Below are positions 1-7,708 of a stretch of 47,235 nucleotides of DNA, piece by piece. The translations under genes and the position numbers were made by a program. Within the stretch, counting starts at the first letter, position 1, and each line of letters opens with the position of its first letter. The notes under the pieces are model-generated. The model searched no databases. It saw only the letters and a program-made list of their open reading frames with translations, and was not told the origin of the DNA. The stretch is from Alphaproteobacteria bacterium (GTDB lineage: Bacteria; Pseudomonadota; Alphaproteobacteria; JAJTHO01; CANGXP01): the NCBI GenBank assembly GCA_947457935.1, contig CANGXP010000009.1, positions 1 through 47,235 of the forward strand, read 5' to 3'.

Positions 1-86
1 ACCGTTATACTCAGGCCAATTCTTTATTTTGTACTTTGACTTCGGCTTATTATTATCATTCATGGCACTGATCCGGCTTCTTATTG

Positions 87-2357
87 TTAATTAAGCCTTA
101 TCAGGGATAACACCTCTTGCATAACTCTTATTTGTGCAACAAAGCCATTAAACACACTGAAGATATTAGAGAAGTCATCTGTCCACGGCGTAAAATCAGG
201 GTTAGTTTCAAGTTTTTTCCATGTTTTCCCCTGCTTCATTGCGGCAGGAATGGTTGCATCAAGCGCAACAATACAGAGTATATGGGCGTTATGGAGTGAC
301 GTGTGCTTTGTCGAATCCTTACTATTCCCACAATAGGCACCATAGCCTTCAGGCAAGCGGTAGTTGGCAATTACCTTTGATAAATCAAGATAGCGATTAC
401 TAATGTGTATCGCGACAAACCCTGTTCTTTTCACTTTTTGTAGATACAACTCTATCGCTTCTTGGGTGAGCAAATGCACAGGAATCGCATCACTGGAGAA
501 CGCATCAATAAACAAGGCATCGTATTGCTGATTAGCGGCCTCTTTCAGTTTAAGGCGTGCATCCCCCAACAGAATTGTTTGTGTGGCAGGGGAATTTTTC
601 AGGTACGTAAAATAGGCAGGGTTTTGCGCAATATCAACAACCTTCTGGTCAATTTCATAGATGCTAAGAGTGTCGCCCTGTTGCGCATATGCTGTTAATG
701 CGCCCGTTCCCAGACCAATGAGGGCAAAATGAGTAGGCTCTTCTTTGCCGCGCACATAGCCTTTTATCACTTCTTCAAACAGCCCCCCTTGGTGGTAATA
801 ACTTAAAGGAAGTTTTTGCGCTGCAACAGGTTTCATAATTTGCAAACCATGTATCGCGCTACCATGACCAAAAGAGTGAATTGTTTGGTTATCTTTATCT
901 AGGAAAGTCGTAACTTGCAGCCTGCCATAGAAACTTCTATCCCGAATGAGGGCATCGTGTTCAAATTGCCCTATACCGATACTGACGATAAGCAACAGGG
1001 CACTTGCCATGCCCAGTTCTCGACGCGGCATTTTCTTTGCGATTGTGAGTCCCAGACAAAGCACAAACAACACACCAACACCCGCATAAAACTGCCACAA
1101 CACTGAGTCTGTAACGGGTTTTCTGGATACCCAATCAATAAACCATGTAGCCCCAAGGGCTAGCCCGAGCATGTTAGCCGCACGAACAAGAAAAAATGTG
1201 GAGATGAATTGTTTTTGTGAAATAATGCCTGCAATAAGTCCGATGCTGGCAATCGCCACCATAATATATTCAAAGGCTTGCATGAACAAGAAGGGGGCAA
1301 CAATGGCGTTAAACAGTCCGCCCACCATGCCGCCAAGAGACATCCACAAATAAAACTCGGTTAAACGATCTGTTGTTGGTTTTGTGGCGGCAAGGTGTCC
1401 GTGGAAAAACCATGCAACCAAGAAAAAGAACGCCGTATTACCGAAAATCAATACGAGATGGTTGGCAGTATCCACCATGCCTAGATAAAAACACAACCCT
1501 GATGCCACAATAAAAACACTAAAGCCCACACCTTTTAACGGAATGTGCCGCGCCGCTCCAAACACAATGATGAAGGTGAGTAAATACAGGGCAAGAGGCA
1601 CAATCCAGAATAAGGAAATTGCGGCAATATCCGTTGTAACATAGGAGGTTAAGCCGAGCATAAGGCTGGAAGGAATAGCAGCAAGAATAAGCCAACTAAA
1701 ACGCTCTGCCCATTTATGGGTAGCGGTAGAGGGTGCAACTGTTTCTGGTGTTGCGGGGGCATAGTGTTTTAATGCAACAAGTGCGGCAGAGAGCACACAA
1801 ATACCTAATGTTGCATACCCCCATACCCATGCAAGCTGTTGTTGTTTCAACCCAAATGCGGCTTCAATGCCGAATGGATAACTTAACAGGGCAATCATGC
1901 TGCCAATATTGCTGGCGGCATACAGAAAATACGGATTAGCGCGATGAGGATGTTTGGTAAACGAGAACCAGCGTTGCAACAACGGGGCAGTGGCGGAGAG
2001 GACGAGGAACGGTAGCCCGATTGTTTGCACCGCAAGCAACAGCACCCAACTAACGGGTTGTTGTGATACTTGAAGATTTTCAGGCAGATGAAAGGGAAGC
2101 AAAGAAAAAGCGAGCAGCGTTAAAACTAAATGTACGCCCACTTGTGCGCGAAGCGGCAGATATTTTGTCAACAGATGCGCGTAAAAATATCCTGCCAGCA
2201 AACTAGCTTGGAAAAACAACATACAGGTTGTCCACACAGCAGACGAGCCGCCCAACACGGGCAGAATCATCTTTGCGAACAACGGTTGAATGAGAAATAG
2301 TAAGAATGCCGAAACAAAGATGGCAAGCGTGAAGACGCGTGTTTGCAGACGGGGCAT
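87..2357 (-). CDS. Membrane protein fused to a spermidine-synthase-like methyltransferase-fold domain
   Basis: 756 residues. Roughly the first 450 residues are a series of hydrophobic segments (about 12 or more), starting with a membrane segment near residues 10-30. The C-terminal part from about residue 540 has a Rossmann-type nucleotide-binding fold like spermidine synthase: GLGTG at about 548-552, an acidic EID at about 568-570 where the ligand ribose would bind, GDAR at about 598-601 and DAFSSDAIP at about 618-626. This matches the widespread fused MFS/spermidine synthase proteins. The Asp-rich motif could support aminopropyl transfer, but the true substrate of these fusions is not established. 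The gene is downstream of tolA on the same strand, separated by a palindromic repeat, so co-transcription is uncertain. Starts at ATG with MPRLQTR. Confidence 0.85.
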   Translation of the reverse strand: MPRLQTRVFTLAIFVSAFLLFLIQPLFAKMILPVLGGSSAVWTTCMLFFQASLLAGYFYAHLLTKYLPLRAQVGVHLVLTLLAFSLLPFHLPENLQVSQQPVSWVLLLAVQTIGLPFLVLSATAPLLQRWFSFTKHPHRANPYFLYAASNIGSMIALLSYPFGIEAAFGLKQQQLAWVWGYATLGICVLSAALVALKHYAPATPETVAPSTATHKWAERFSWLILAAIPSSLMLGLTSYVTTDIAAISLFWIVPLALYLLTFIIVFGAARHIPLKGVGFSVFIVASGLCFYLGMVDTANHLVLIFGNTAFFFLVAWFFHGHLAATKPTTDRLTEFYLWMSLGGMVGGLFNAIVAPFLFMQAFEYIMVAIASIGLIAGIISQKQFISTFFLVRAANMLGLALGATWFIDWVSRKPVTDSVLWQFYAGVGVLFVLCLGLTIAKKMPRRELGMASALLLIVSIGIGQFEHDALIRDRSFYGRLQVTTFLDKDNQTIHSFGHGSAIHGLQIMKPVAAQKLPLSYYHQGGLFEEVIKGYVRGKEEPTHFALIGLGTGALTAYAQQGDTLSIYEIDQKVVDIAQNPAYFTYLKNSPATQTILLGDARLKLKEAANQQYDALFIDAFSSDAIPVHLLTQEAIELYLQKVKRTGFVAIHISNRYLDLSKVIANYRLPEGYGAYCGNSKDSTKHTSLHNAHILCIVALDATIPAAMKQGKTWKKLETNPDFTPWTDDFSNIFSVFNGFVAQIRVMQEVLSLIRLN

Positions 2358-2433
2358 TGGTTGACCTCTTCGTTAATACAAGTTTTTGTACACGCTTAAA
2401 TATCTAGAAAAGGTTAACAAAATCTCTTTCTTT

Positions 2434-2594
2434 GGACTTACGCGAAACGTCTGAAATATGCTCTGTCTGTCATTCCCCTGCAAAGGGGAATCCACTCTTA
2501 CATTAAGAAATGTGGATTCCCGCGTCCCGCTACGCAAGCGCCTGCGCGGCGAGTCGCGGGAATGACGCTAGGAGTCATTATTTCCCGTAAGTCC
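2434..2594. repeat. Palindromic repeat, family B copy 1
   Basis: Outer arms GGACTTACGCGAAA (2434-2447) and TTTCCCGTAAGTCC (2581-2594) pair at 13 of 14 positions. Inside lies the core GTCATTCCC...GGGAATCCACTCTTA, then TGTGGATTCCCG...CGGGAATGAC, which can fold back on itself. A GC-rich block at about 2527-2556 (reading CGCAAGCGCCTGCGCGG in its middle) is also found inverted in the repeat near 30730. It fills the space between tolA and the downstream membrane gene and may act as a transcription or RNA-stability boundary. Confidence 0.85.
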
Positions 2595-2600
2595 TATTTC

Positions 2601-3590
2601 TTAAAACCCTACCATCTGCCGTGGATCAAACCGAATGGTAAACGTTTTCCATTCATGGAACTTATTAGCAGGGAGCGCGAGCGGGTTACATTGCGGGCTG
2701 TAGATGGCGCGTAACGCACTTTCCGCTGCCACGTCGCCATAGCGTCCTGCCACTTGTTTTATCACTTCAGCATCCCGCACGGTGCGGTCTGCATTCATGG
2801 TGAGGCGAAGGGTGACAATCAGACTTTCAGGGTCTGGCGCACCTGCGGGGACGTTCCAGCATTGCGCGATTTGCTGCCGCAACAAATCCATTTCGCTGGC
2901 GGAAATTTTATCACTAATACTCTCGCTGTTGCTGGAAGGCGAGGGGGGCGCATCAAAAATATCAGGGGATTCTTCTGCTTGTTCAGAAGGCTTAATGCTT
3001 TTGAGGATGCTATCCGCAAAATCATCCTTACTCTCCTTTTTAGGGCTCTCTTTTACAGGCGTTTTGGTGGGTCTAGGAGAGGGTTTTGGCGTTTCTTTTT
3101 TCGGTTCAGTCTTTGGTTTTTCTACCTTTTTTTCTTCTACTTTAGGAGCAGGCTTAGACTCAATCTTCTTAGGCTCAGGTTTTGGTTCTTCTTTCTTGGG
3201 TTCTGGCTTCTTCGGCTCAGGCTTAGGCTCAACCTTTTTAGGTTCTGGCTTGGGCTCAGGTTTGGGTTCTTCTTTTTTAGGTTCAGGTTTCTTCTGCTCT
3301 GGCTTCGGTTCTTCCTTAGGCGGCTCAGGCTTTTCAAAAGGTTTCGGTGGTGCTGCTGCCTCTGTTTGTGGTTTTGGGGCAGTTTTGGGCGGCGTGGGTT
3401 TTTCAACAACGGGCTTGCGCTGCACTTTTTGTTTGGGCGCACTGCTCATATCGCTGATATTGGCGATGGAAACAACCAACGGCTGTTCCAGTAACGGCGG
3501 TTTGGGCTTGCTTATAAAAGGCAAGCCAAAAATCACGAGGAGAATAATAACCCCATGCAAAACCAACGAAATGAGAAACGACTTTTGCAT
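2601..3590 (-). CDS. tolA: TolA, periplasm-spanning protein of the Tol system
   Basis: 329 residues. An N-terminal membrane segment (about residues 5-25, SFLISLVLHGVIILLVIFG) is followed by a long, highly charged Pro/Lys/Glu region (about 55-185) with tandem KPEPKKEEPKPEPK-like units that should span the periplasm. A folded C-terminal domain (about 235-329) contains LRQQIAQCWNVPAG, the usual start of TolA domain III. TolA links the TolQR inner-membrane motor to the outer membrane during constriction. It follows tolR by 13 bp. tolB and pal, which normally come next, are absent; a repeat and an unrelated gene follow. Confidence 0.93.
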   Translation of the reverse strand: MQKSFLISLVLHGVIILLVIFGLPFISKPKPPLLEQPLVVSIANISDMSSAPKQKVQRKPVVEKPTPPKTAPKPQTEAAAPPKPFEKPEPPKEEPKPEQKKPEPKKEEPKPEPKPEPKKVEPKPEPKKPEPKKEEPKPEPKKIESKPAPKVEEKKVEKPKTEPKKETPKPSPRPTKTPVKESPKKESKDDFADSILKSIKPSEQAEESPDIFDAPPSPSSNSESISDKISASEMDLLRQQIAQCWNVPAGAPDPESLIVTLRLTMNADRTVRDAEVIKQVAGRYGDVAAESALRAIYSPQCNPLALPANKFHEWKTFTIRFDPRQMVGF

Positions 3591-3603
3591 ACAGTCTGCA
3601 AGC

Positions 3604-4035
3604 CTATAAATTAGGGTTCTGGCTTACCAAGGAAACTTTACTAAAACCCGCTTGATTGATAAGTCCCATCACCCGCATCATGTCACCGTACGTTACAGCT
3701 TTATCGCCGCGAATATAAATCACCGTGTCTTTTTTCTCGCCAATAATGGCTGCAAGACGCGCCCCAAGGTCATTGCCTTCAACCTTTGTTTCTTGCAAGT
3801 AAACCTCGCCCTTGCTGTTCACAGAAACAACCAACGGCTCTTCATTGTTGGTCACGGTTTTTGCGGCGGAATCGGGCAACTCCACAGGCACACCCGCTGT
3901 CATCATGGGGGCTGCCACCATGAACACGATGAGTAATACCAGCATCACGTCCACAAACGGCGTGACGTTAATTTCACTCATCGCTGTATGACGTTTCCTG
4001 CGCCGTCCGCCTTTTTTTGATACACCTGCACCCAT
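3604..4035 (-). CDS. tolR: TolR, proton-channel subunit of the Tol motor
   Basis: 143 residues, normal for the ExbD/TolR family. A basic cytoplasmic N-terminus (GGRRRKRH) leads into one membrane helix carrying EINVTPFVDVMLVLLIVFMV. The Asp in FVDVMLV (residue 29) is the conserved proton-carrying residue. The periplasmic domain follows and includes IYIRGDKAVTYGDMMRVM, typical of the family. It forms the ion-driven stator with TolQ and acts on TolA. Spacing is 15 bp to tolQ and 13 bp to tolA, so one operon is likely. Confidence 0.95.
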   Translation of the reverse strand: MGAGVSKKGGRRRKRHTAMSEINVTPFVDVMLVLLIVFMVAAPMMTAGVPVELPDSAAKTVTNNEEPLVVSVNSKGEVYLQETKVEGNDLGARLAAIIGEKKDTVIYIRGDKAVTYGDMMRVMGLINQAGFSKVSLVSQNPNL

Positions 4036-4050
4036 GGTCTGAACTCCTTA

Positions 4051-4782
4051 TTATTTGTGAGTTTCAAGACGACGGGCAAGAATAGCCGATAATTCATCAG
4101 AGAATGTCTCAAGCTGTCCTGCAAAACGGTCAATATCATTCGAGAGTTTGTTGTAGGCAAGAACGGCGGGAATAGCGGCAACCAGCCCGAGTGCGGTTGC
4201 AAACAGAGCCTCTGCAATCCCCGGAGCCACCACGGCAAGCGAGGTGTTTTTGGAAGCGGCAATCCCTGCAAAGCTGTTCATAATCCCCCACACTGTACCA
4301 AACAGCCCCACAAACGGAGAGATAGAACCAACAGAAGCAAGGTAGGGGATAGAGCGTTCAATAAATTCCAGCTCGCGTGTCATCGTCACGCGCATCACGC
4401 GGTCAATGCGTTGGTGCAGGTTGTCTTTGATGCTATCGTCGCCGTCTTTAAGGAGGTGAGAGGAATGCTCCCATTCGCGCATAGCGGCGCAGAAAATAGC
4501 GGCTTTAGGGTCTTTAGGTTGTTGTCCAATCTTGGTGTAGAGGTCATCCACGGAACTTGTTGACCAAAACGCATCTTCGAATTTTTCTGAGCGTTTGAAA
4601 ATACCGCGTAACAGCGATACCTTGTTGAACATAATCGCCCAACTCCACACAGACGCGCCCACCAGCATTAACATCACAGATTTAACGACAATATCTGCTT
4701 GTAAAAATAGCCCTACAATCGATAAGTGCCCTGCATGTGCGGCGACAGATCCTGCAATTTCGACAGCTTGAACGGGTTCCAT
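4051..4782 (-). CDS. tolQ: TolQ, channel subunit of the Tol motor
   Basis: 243 residues, usual for TolQ/ExbB. Three membrane segments are visible: near residues 25-50 (IVVKSVMLMLVGASVWSWAIM), around 145-170 (YLASVGSISPFVGLFGTVWGIM) and around 185-210 (ALGLVAAIPAVLAYN). SPFVGLFGTVWGIMNSF is the diagnostic MotA/TolQ/ExbB signature. The protein surrounds the TolR helices and converts proton flow into movement of TolA. The position between ybgC and tolR favours Tol over the related ExbBD iron-uptake system. Confidence 0.95.
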   Translation of the reverse strand: MEPVQAVEIAGSVAAHAGHLSIVGLFLQADIVVKSVMLMLVGASVWSWAIMFNKVSLLRGIFKRSEKFEDAFWSTSSVDDLYTKIGQQPKDPKAAIFCAAMREWEHSSHLLKDGDDSIKDNLHQRIDRVMRVTMTRELEFIERSIPYLASVGSISPFVGLFGTVWGIMNSFAGIAASKNTSLAVVAPGIAEALFATALGLVAAIPAVLAYNKLSNDIDRFAGQLETFSDELSAILARRLETHK

Positions 4783-4811
4783 AGTAACGAGTGCTCCTAA
4801 TATTCTTATTT

Positions 4812-5219
4812 TTATTGCGTCCTGTATTCAGCAAATGCCTCTAACACATTTCGCGGGATGCGTATAGGCTTTCCTTTGTCATTAAGGCACGCCAGTGTCA
4901 AGTGCAGGGTTGCTAAAAGCGTGTCTTCGCGCCAGATTTTTTGGGTGAGGGTGAATCGTGCGCCTTTAATCTCTTGTGGGAGTGTTTCAATAGACAAAAC
5001 ATCATCTAAGCGGGCGGGTTTATGATAATGGATGTGGCAGTCTTGCACCGCAAACACAATGCCCTGTTGGCTTAATACAGTATTGCTAAGTCCTTGGGTG
5101 CGTAACATGGCAGCGCGCGCCCGTTCGGCAAATTCTAAATACCGACTGTGATAAACAACGCCGCCGCTATCGGTATCCGCAAAACAAACGTAAAACGGGA
5201 ATAAAAATGAAATTGACAT
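4812..5219 (-). CDS. ybgC: YbgC-type acyl-CoA thioesterase
   Basis: 135 residues, a single hot-dog domain. The N-terminal motif DTDSGGVVYHSRYLEFAERAR carries the catalytic Asp and the conserved YHSRYLEF helix of the 4-hydroxybenzoyl-CoA thioesterase family. YbgC is typically the first gene of the tol-pal cluster, as here, 29 bp before tolQ. It hydrolyses acyl-CoA thioesters; its link with Tol may concern phospholipid metabolism at the inner membrane (family knowledge). An 89 bp region separates it from the divergent small gene at 5309 and probably holds both promoters. Confidence 0.92.
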   Translation of the reverse strand: MSISFLFPFYVCFADTDSGGVVYHSRYLEFAERARAAMLRTQGLSNTVLSQQGIVFAVQDCHIHYHKPARLDDVLSIETLPQEIKGARFTLTQKIWREDTLLATLHLTLACLNDKGKPIRIPRNVLEAFAEYRTQ

Positions 5220-5308
5220 GCGAATTAACCATTTGTTAATAAATTTTGTGTAGCATGATTGATAATAATACAGCTGTAACGTAAGAGTACAGTGAACATG
5301 AGGTAGTT

Positions 5309-5509
5309 ATGTTTGATATGAATCCTGCGGCGATGCAACAGCCCACGCCGATTGCCTATTCTCCGCGTGCGCTTGATGCCCGCCCTGTTGCAAAATCGTC
5401 TATACCTGAGGCGGTGAAAGCCGCTCCTGCTGTTGAAAAACCGCAACAACAAGCGGCAAGAGAGGATAGCAAGGGCACGCGAGGCGAATTAGTGGATGTT
5501 TTAGCTTAG
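5309..5509 (+). CDS. Small unknown protein, Ala/Pro-rich
   Basis: 66 residues, [20 protein letters not shown]..., ending [10 protein letters not shown] do not recognise a family. No membrane segment or signal peptide is seen; the composition (Ala, Pro, Gln, charged) suggests a disordered peptide. An AGGTAG ribosome-binding site lies five bases before the ATG, and codon use resembles the neighbouring core genes, which supports a real gene. It diverges from ybgC, and its stop codon overlaps the stop codon of convergent rph. Confidence 0.5.
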   Translation: MFDMNPAAMQQPTPIAYSPRALDARPVAKSSIPEAVKAAPAVEKPQQQAAREDSKGTRGELVDVLA

Positions 5510-6219
5510 AAATGCGCCTTCTGCAGTTCAATCAACTCTCTAATCCCCGCCTGTCCTAATTCCAGTAACGCGCTGAAATCAGCGGGCGAAATCGCCGTGT
5601 CTTCCGCTGTTGCCTGCACTTCCACCAAACCGCCTGATGCCGTCATCACAAAATTTGCATCGGCAATGGCGGTGCTGTCCTCGCTATAATCTAAATCAAG
5701 CACTGCCCCGATGTCCTTGATAATACCGCAAGAAATTGCGGCAACAGGCTCTAACAACGGATAAGTGGACAGCACGCCCTCCGCCATCAGTTTTTTGCAA
5801 GCATGATGCAGCGCAAGGAAGCCGCCCGTAATAGCCGCCGTGCGGGTGCCGCCGTCTGCTTGCAGCACATCACAATCAATCTTGATTTGCCGCTCGCCTA
5901 GCTTAGGAAAATCTACCACAGCGCGTAAACTTCTGCCAATAAGCCGCTGAATCTCTTGTGTTCTGCCTGATTGCTTGCCTTTGGCGGCTTCCCTGTCCAT
6001 CCGCTCGTTTGTGGAGCGCGGCAACATCCCATATTCCGCTGTTACCCACCCTTTGCCTGTGTTTCGTAAAAACGGTGGCACTTTATTATCGACAGAGGCT
6101 GTGCATAAAACATATGTATCCCCACACTGCACAAGGCAAGACCCTTCGGCATGTTTGGCATACCCAATCGTGAATTTTATGGGGCGCAGTTGGGTTGCAA
6201 GACGATTATTGTGACGCAT
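5506..6219 (-). CDS. rph: Ribonuclease PH
   Basis: 237 residues, full length. The protein opens with [16 protein letters not shown] and contains [28 protein letters not shown] and [16 protein letters not shown], the phosphate- and RNA-binding signatures of RNase PH, and later [18 protein letters not shown]. The enzyme trims 3' ends of tRNA precursors using phosphate. It stands alone here, convergent with the tiny gene at 5309 and downstream of pgk across a short hairpin-containing spacer. Confidence 0.96.
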   Translation of the reverse strand: MRHNNRLATQLRPIKFTIGYAKHAEGSCLVQCGDTYVLCTASVDNKVPPFLRNTGKGWVTAEYGMLPRSTNERMDREAAKGKQSGRTQEIQRLIGRSLRAVVDFPKLGERQIKIDCDVLQADGGTRTAAITGGFLALHHACKKLMAEGVLSTYPLLEPVAAISCGIIKDIGAVLDLDYSEDSTAIADANFVMTASGGLVEVQATAEDTAISPADFSALLELGQAGIRELIELQKAHF

Positions 6220-6236
6220 GATTAAGGCTTTCGTTG

Positions 6237-6300
6237 TGAGGGATTAGGGATTAGGGATTTGAAAGTCATACCCCCTAATCCCTAATGCCTATAACCCATA
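6237..6300. repeat. Hairpin of TTAGGGATT-type units
   Basis: GGGATTAGGGATTAGGGATT on the left pairs with CCCCCTAATCCCTAATG on the right around a loop of about 10-15 bases. The run resembles telomere repeats, but it is a short inverted repeat between pgk and rph and most simply acts as an intergenic hairpin. There is no U-tract, so a classic terminator is not evident. Confidence 0.6.
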
Positions 6301-6302
6301 CC

Positions 6303-7505
6303 CTACCCTCTATCCCCCATCAACGCCGCAACCCCCGCCAATTTTTTGCCCTCTAACCACTCAAGGAACGCACCCCCCGCTGTGGAAACGTAGGAGAGTT
6401 TATCAAGGCTCTGTGCTTTCACGAGGGCGGCGATGGTGTCACCCCCACCAGCAACCGACAAAATCTTGCCAGCCTTGGTAAGCGCAACGATTTTAGCGGC
6501 TAATGCCAACGTCCCCTTGTCAAACGGCTCTAATTCAAATGCGCCAACAGGACCATTCCACACCACTGTTTTCGCGGTTTCAAGCGCATTACACCATGCC
6601 GCAATAGACGCATCGCCCATATCCAAAATCATTCGCCCCTCAGGTACGCTCTGTAAATCATATACCTCAGAAGGGCTGTTTGCGGCAAAACCATCTGCCG
6701 CGACAACATCGGTGGGTAACAAAATGGTGCAATTTTGTGCGGCAGCTTCTTGTAAAATGGCGCGTGCCGTTTCTGCGGCATCTTTTTCGCACAGCGATTT
6801 CCCCACGTTCACGCCTTGTGCATACAAAAACGTGTTTGCCATGCCGCCACCAATGGCAAGAATGTCTACTTTGCTTACCAAATTATGCAGCAAATCAAGC
6901 TTGGTAGAGATTTTCGCGCCGCCGACAATCGCCATTACGGGGCGTTCAGGCGTAGTGAGCGCATGTTCAAGCGCCTCTAATTCTGCTTGCATCAACCGCC
7001 CTGCTGCACAGGGTAAGACTTTTGCTAACCCTTCTGTGGAGCTATGCGCCCGATGGGCGGCGGAAAACGCATCATTAACGTATATATCGCCTAAGGCAGC
7101 CAGTTGTGCGGTGAAAGCAGGGTCATTTTTTTCTTCTTGCGGATAAAACCGCACGTTTTCCAGCAATAAAATATCGCCCTGTTGCAGCGCATCCACCGCG
7201 TGTTGTGCTGTCTCACCAATGCAATCAGCGGCGAAAGTTACGCGCTTATCGGCAAGAATTTTCTGAATGCTGTCTGCAATCGGTTTAAGCGACAGGCTTT
7301 CATCCTTGCCGTTAGGTCGTCCCAAATGTGCGAGTAAAATAACTTTCGCGCCTTTATCACTCAGTTCGGTGATGGTCGGCAGCACTTTTTCAATGCGGGT
7401 GCTATCTGCCACCACACCATTTTTCAGCGGCACATTGAGATCAACGCGCACCAGAATTTTTTTATTGCTAACGGTAATATCGTCTAGGGTTTTGAAAGTG
7501 GACAT
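6303..7505 (-). CDS. pgk: Phosphoglycerate kinase
   Basis: 400 residues, normal length. The N-terminal domain has KILVRVDLNVPL and the substrate-binding LLAHLGRPNGK; the hinge and nucleotide-binding domain have VGGAKISTKLDLL and VWNGPVGAFE; the C-terminus has SVAGGGDTIAAL and STAGGAFLEWLEGK. It interconverts 1,3-bisphosphoglycerate and 3-phosphoglycerate with ATP formation, in the cytoplasm. gap and tkt, its frequent neighbours, are absent. The class I aldolase of the same pathway is at 26.8 kb. A family B repeat separates its start from glnD. Confidence 0.97.
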   Translation of the reverse strand: MSTFKTLDDITVSNKKILVRVDLNVPLKNGVVADSTRIEKVLPTITELSDKGAKVILLAHLGRPNGKDESLSLKPIADSIQKILADKRVTFAADCIGETAQHAVDALQQGDILLLENVRFYPQEEKNDPAFTAQLAALGDIYVNDAFSAAHRAHSSTEGLAKVLPCAAGRLMQAELEALEHALTTPERPVMAIVGGAKISTKLDLLHNLVSKVDILAIGGGMANTFLYAQGVNVGKSLCEKDAAETARAILQEAAAQNCTILLPTDVVAADGFAANSPSEVYDLQSVPEGRMILDMGDASIAAWCNALETAKTVVWNGPVGAFELEPFDKGTLALAAKIVALTKAGKILSVAGGGDTIAALVKAQSLDKLSYVSTAGGAFLEWLEGKKLAGVAALMGDRG

Positions 7506-7532
7506 TGATTGGAGACCTGTAGAATTTAAGCG

Positions 7533-7663
7533 AAATTATTAAAGTAAGCCGTGTGTGTCATTCCCGTGCAGACGGGAATCCACTCTTAACCTTAAAATGT
7601 GGATCCCCTTTTTCAAGGGGATGACACGCAGAGCAATCATTAGCGTAATTTCTTACATAATTT
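7533..7663. repeat. Palindromic repeat, family B copy 2
   Basis: Core TGTGTCATTCCCGTGCAGAC-GGGAATCCACTCTTA starts at about 7553; TGTGGATCCCC, then GGGGATGACACGCAG, closes it at about 7632. Outer AT-rich arms (AAATTATTAAAGTAA on the left, TTACATAATTT on the right) pair imperfectly. It lies between pgk and glnD on the same strand. Confidence 0.8.
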
Positions 7664-7708
7664 AAAAAAGCAGTTTCTAATGATTTTTTGGAACTATGGC
7701 AAGGGCTG

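Noticed and set aside
2782-3609. Long plus-strand open frame (275 codons) rich in Gly/Ser/Phe opposite tolA
   Set aside because: It is the antisense shadow of the Lys/Pro/Glu repeats of TolA; its low-complexity composition follows directly from them.
6237-6300. Telomere-like TTAGGG repeats
   Set aside because: Only two to three irregular units arranged as an inverted repeat in an intergenic spacer; no sign of a linear replicon end.
6433-7146. 237-codon plus-strand frame within pgk
   Set aside because: Fully antisense to pgk, whose protein is complete and strongly conserved.
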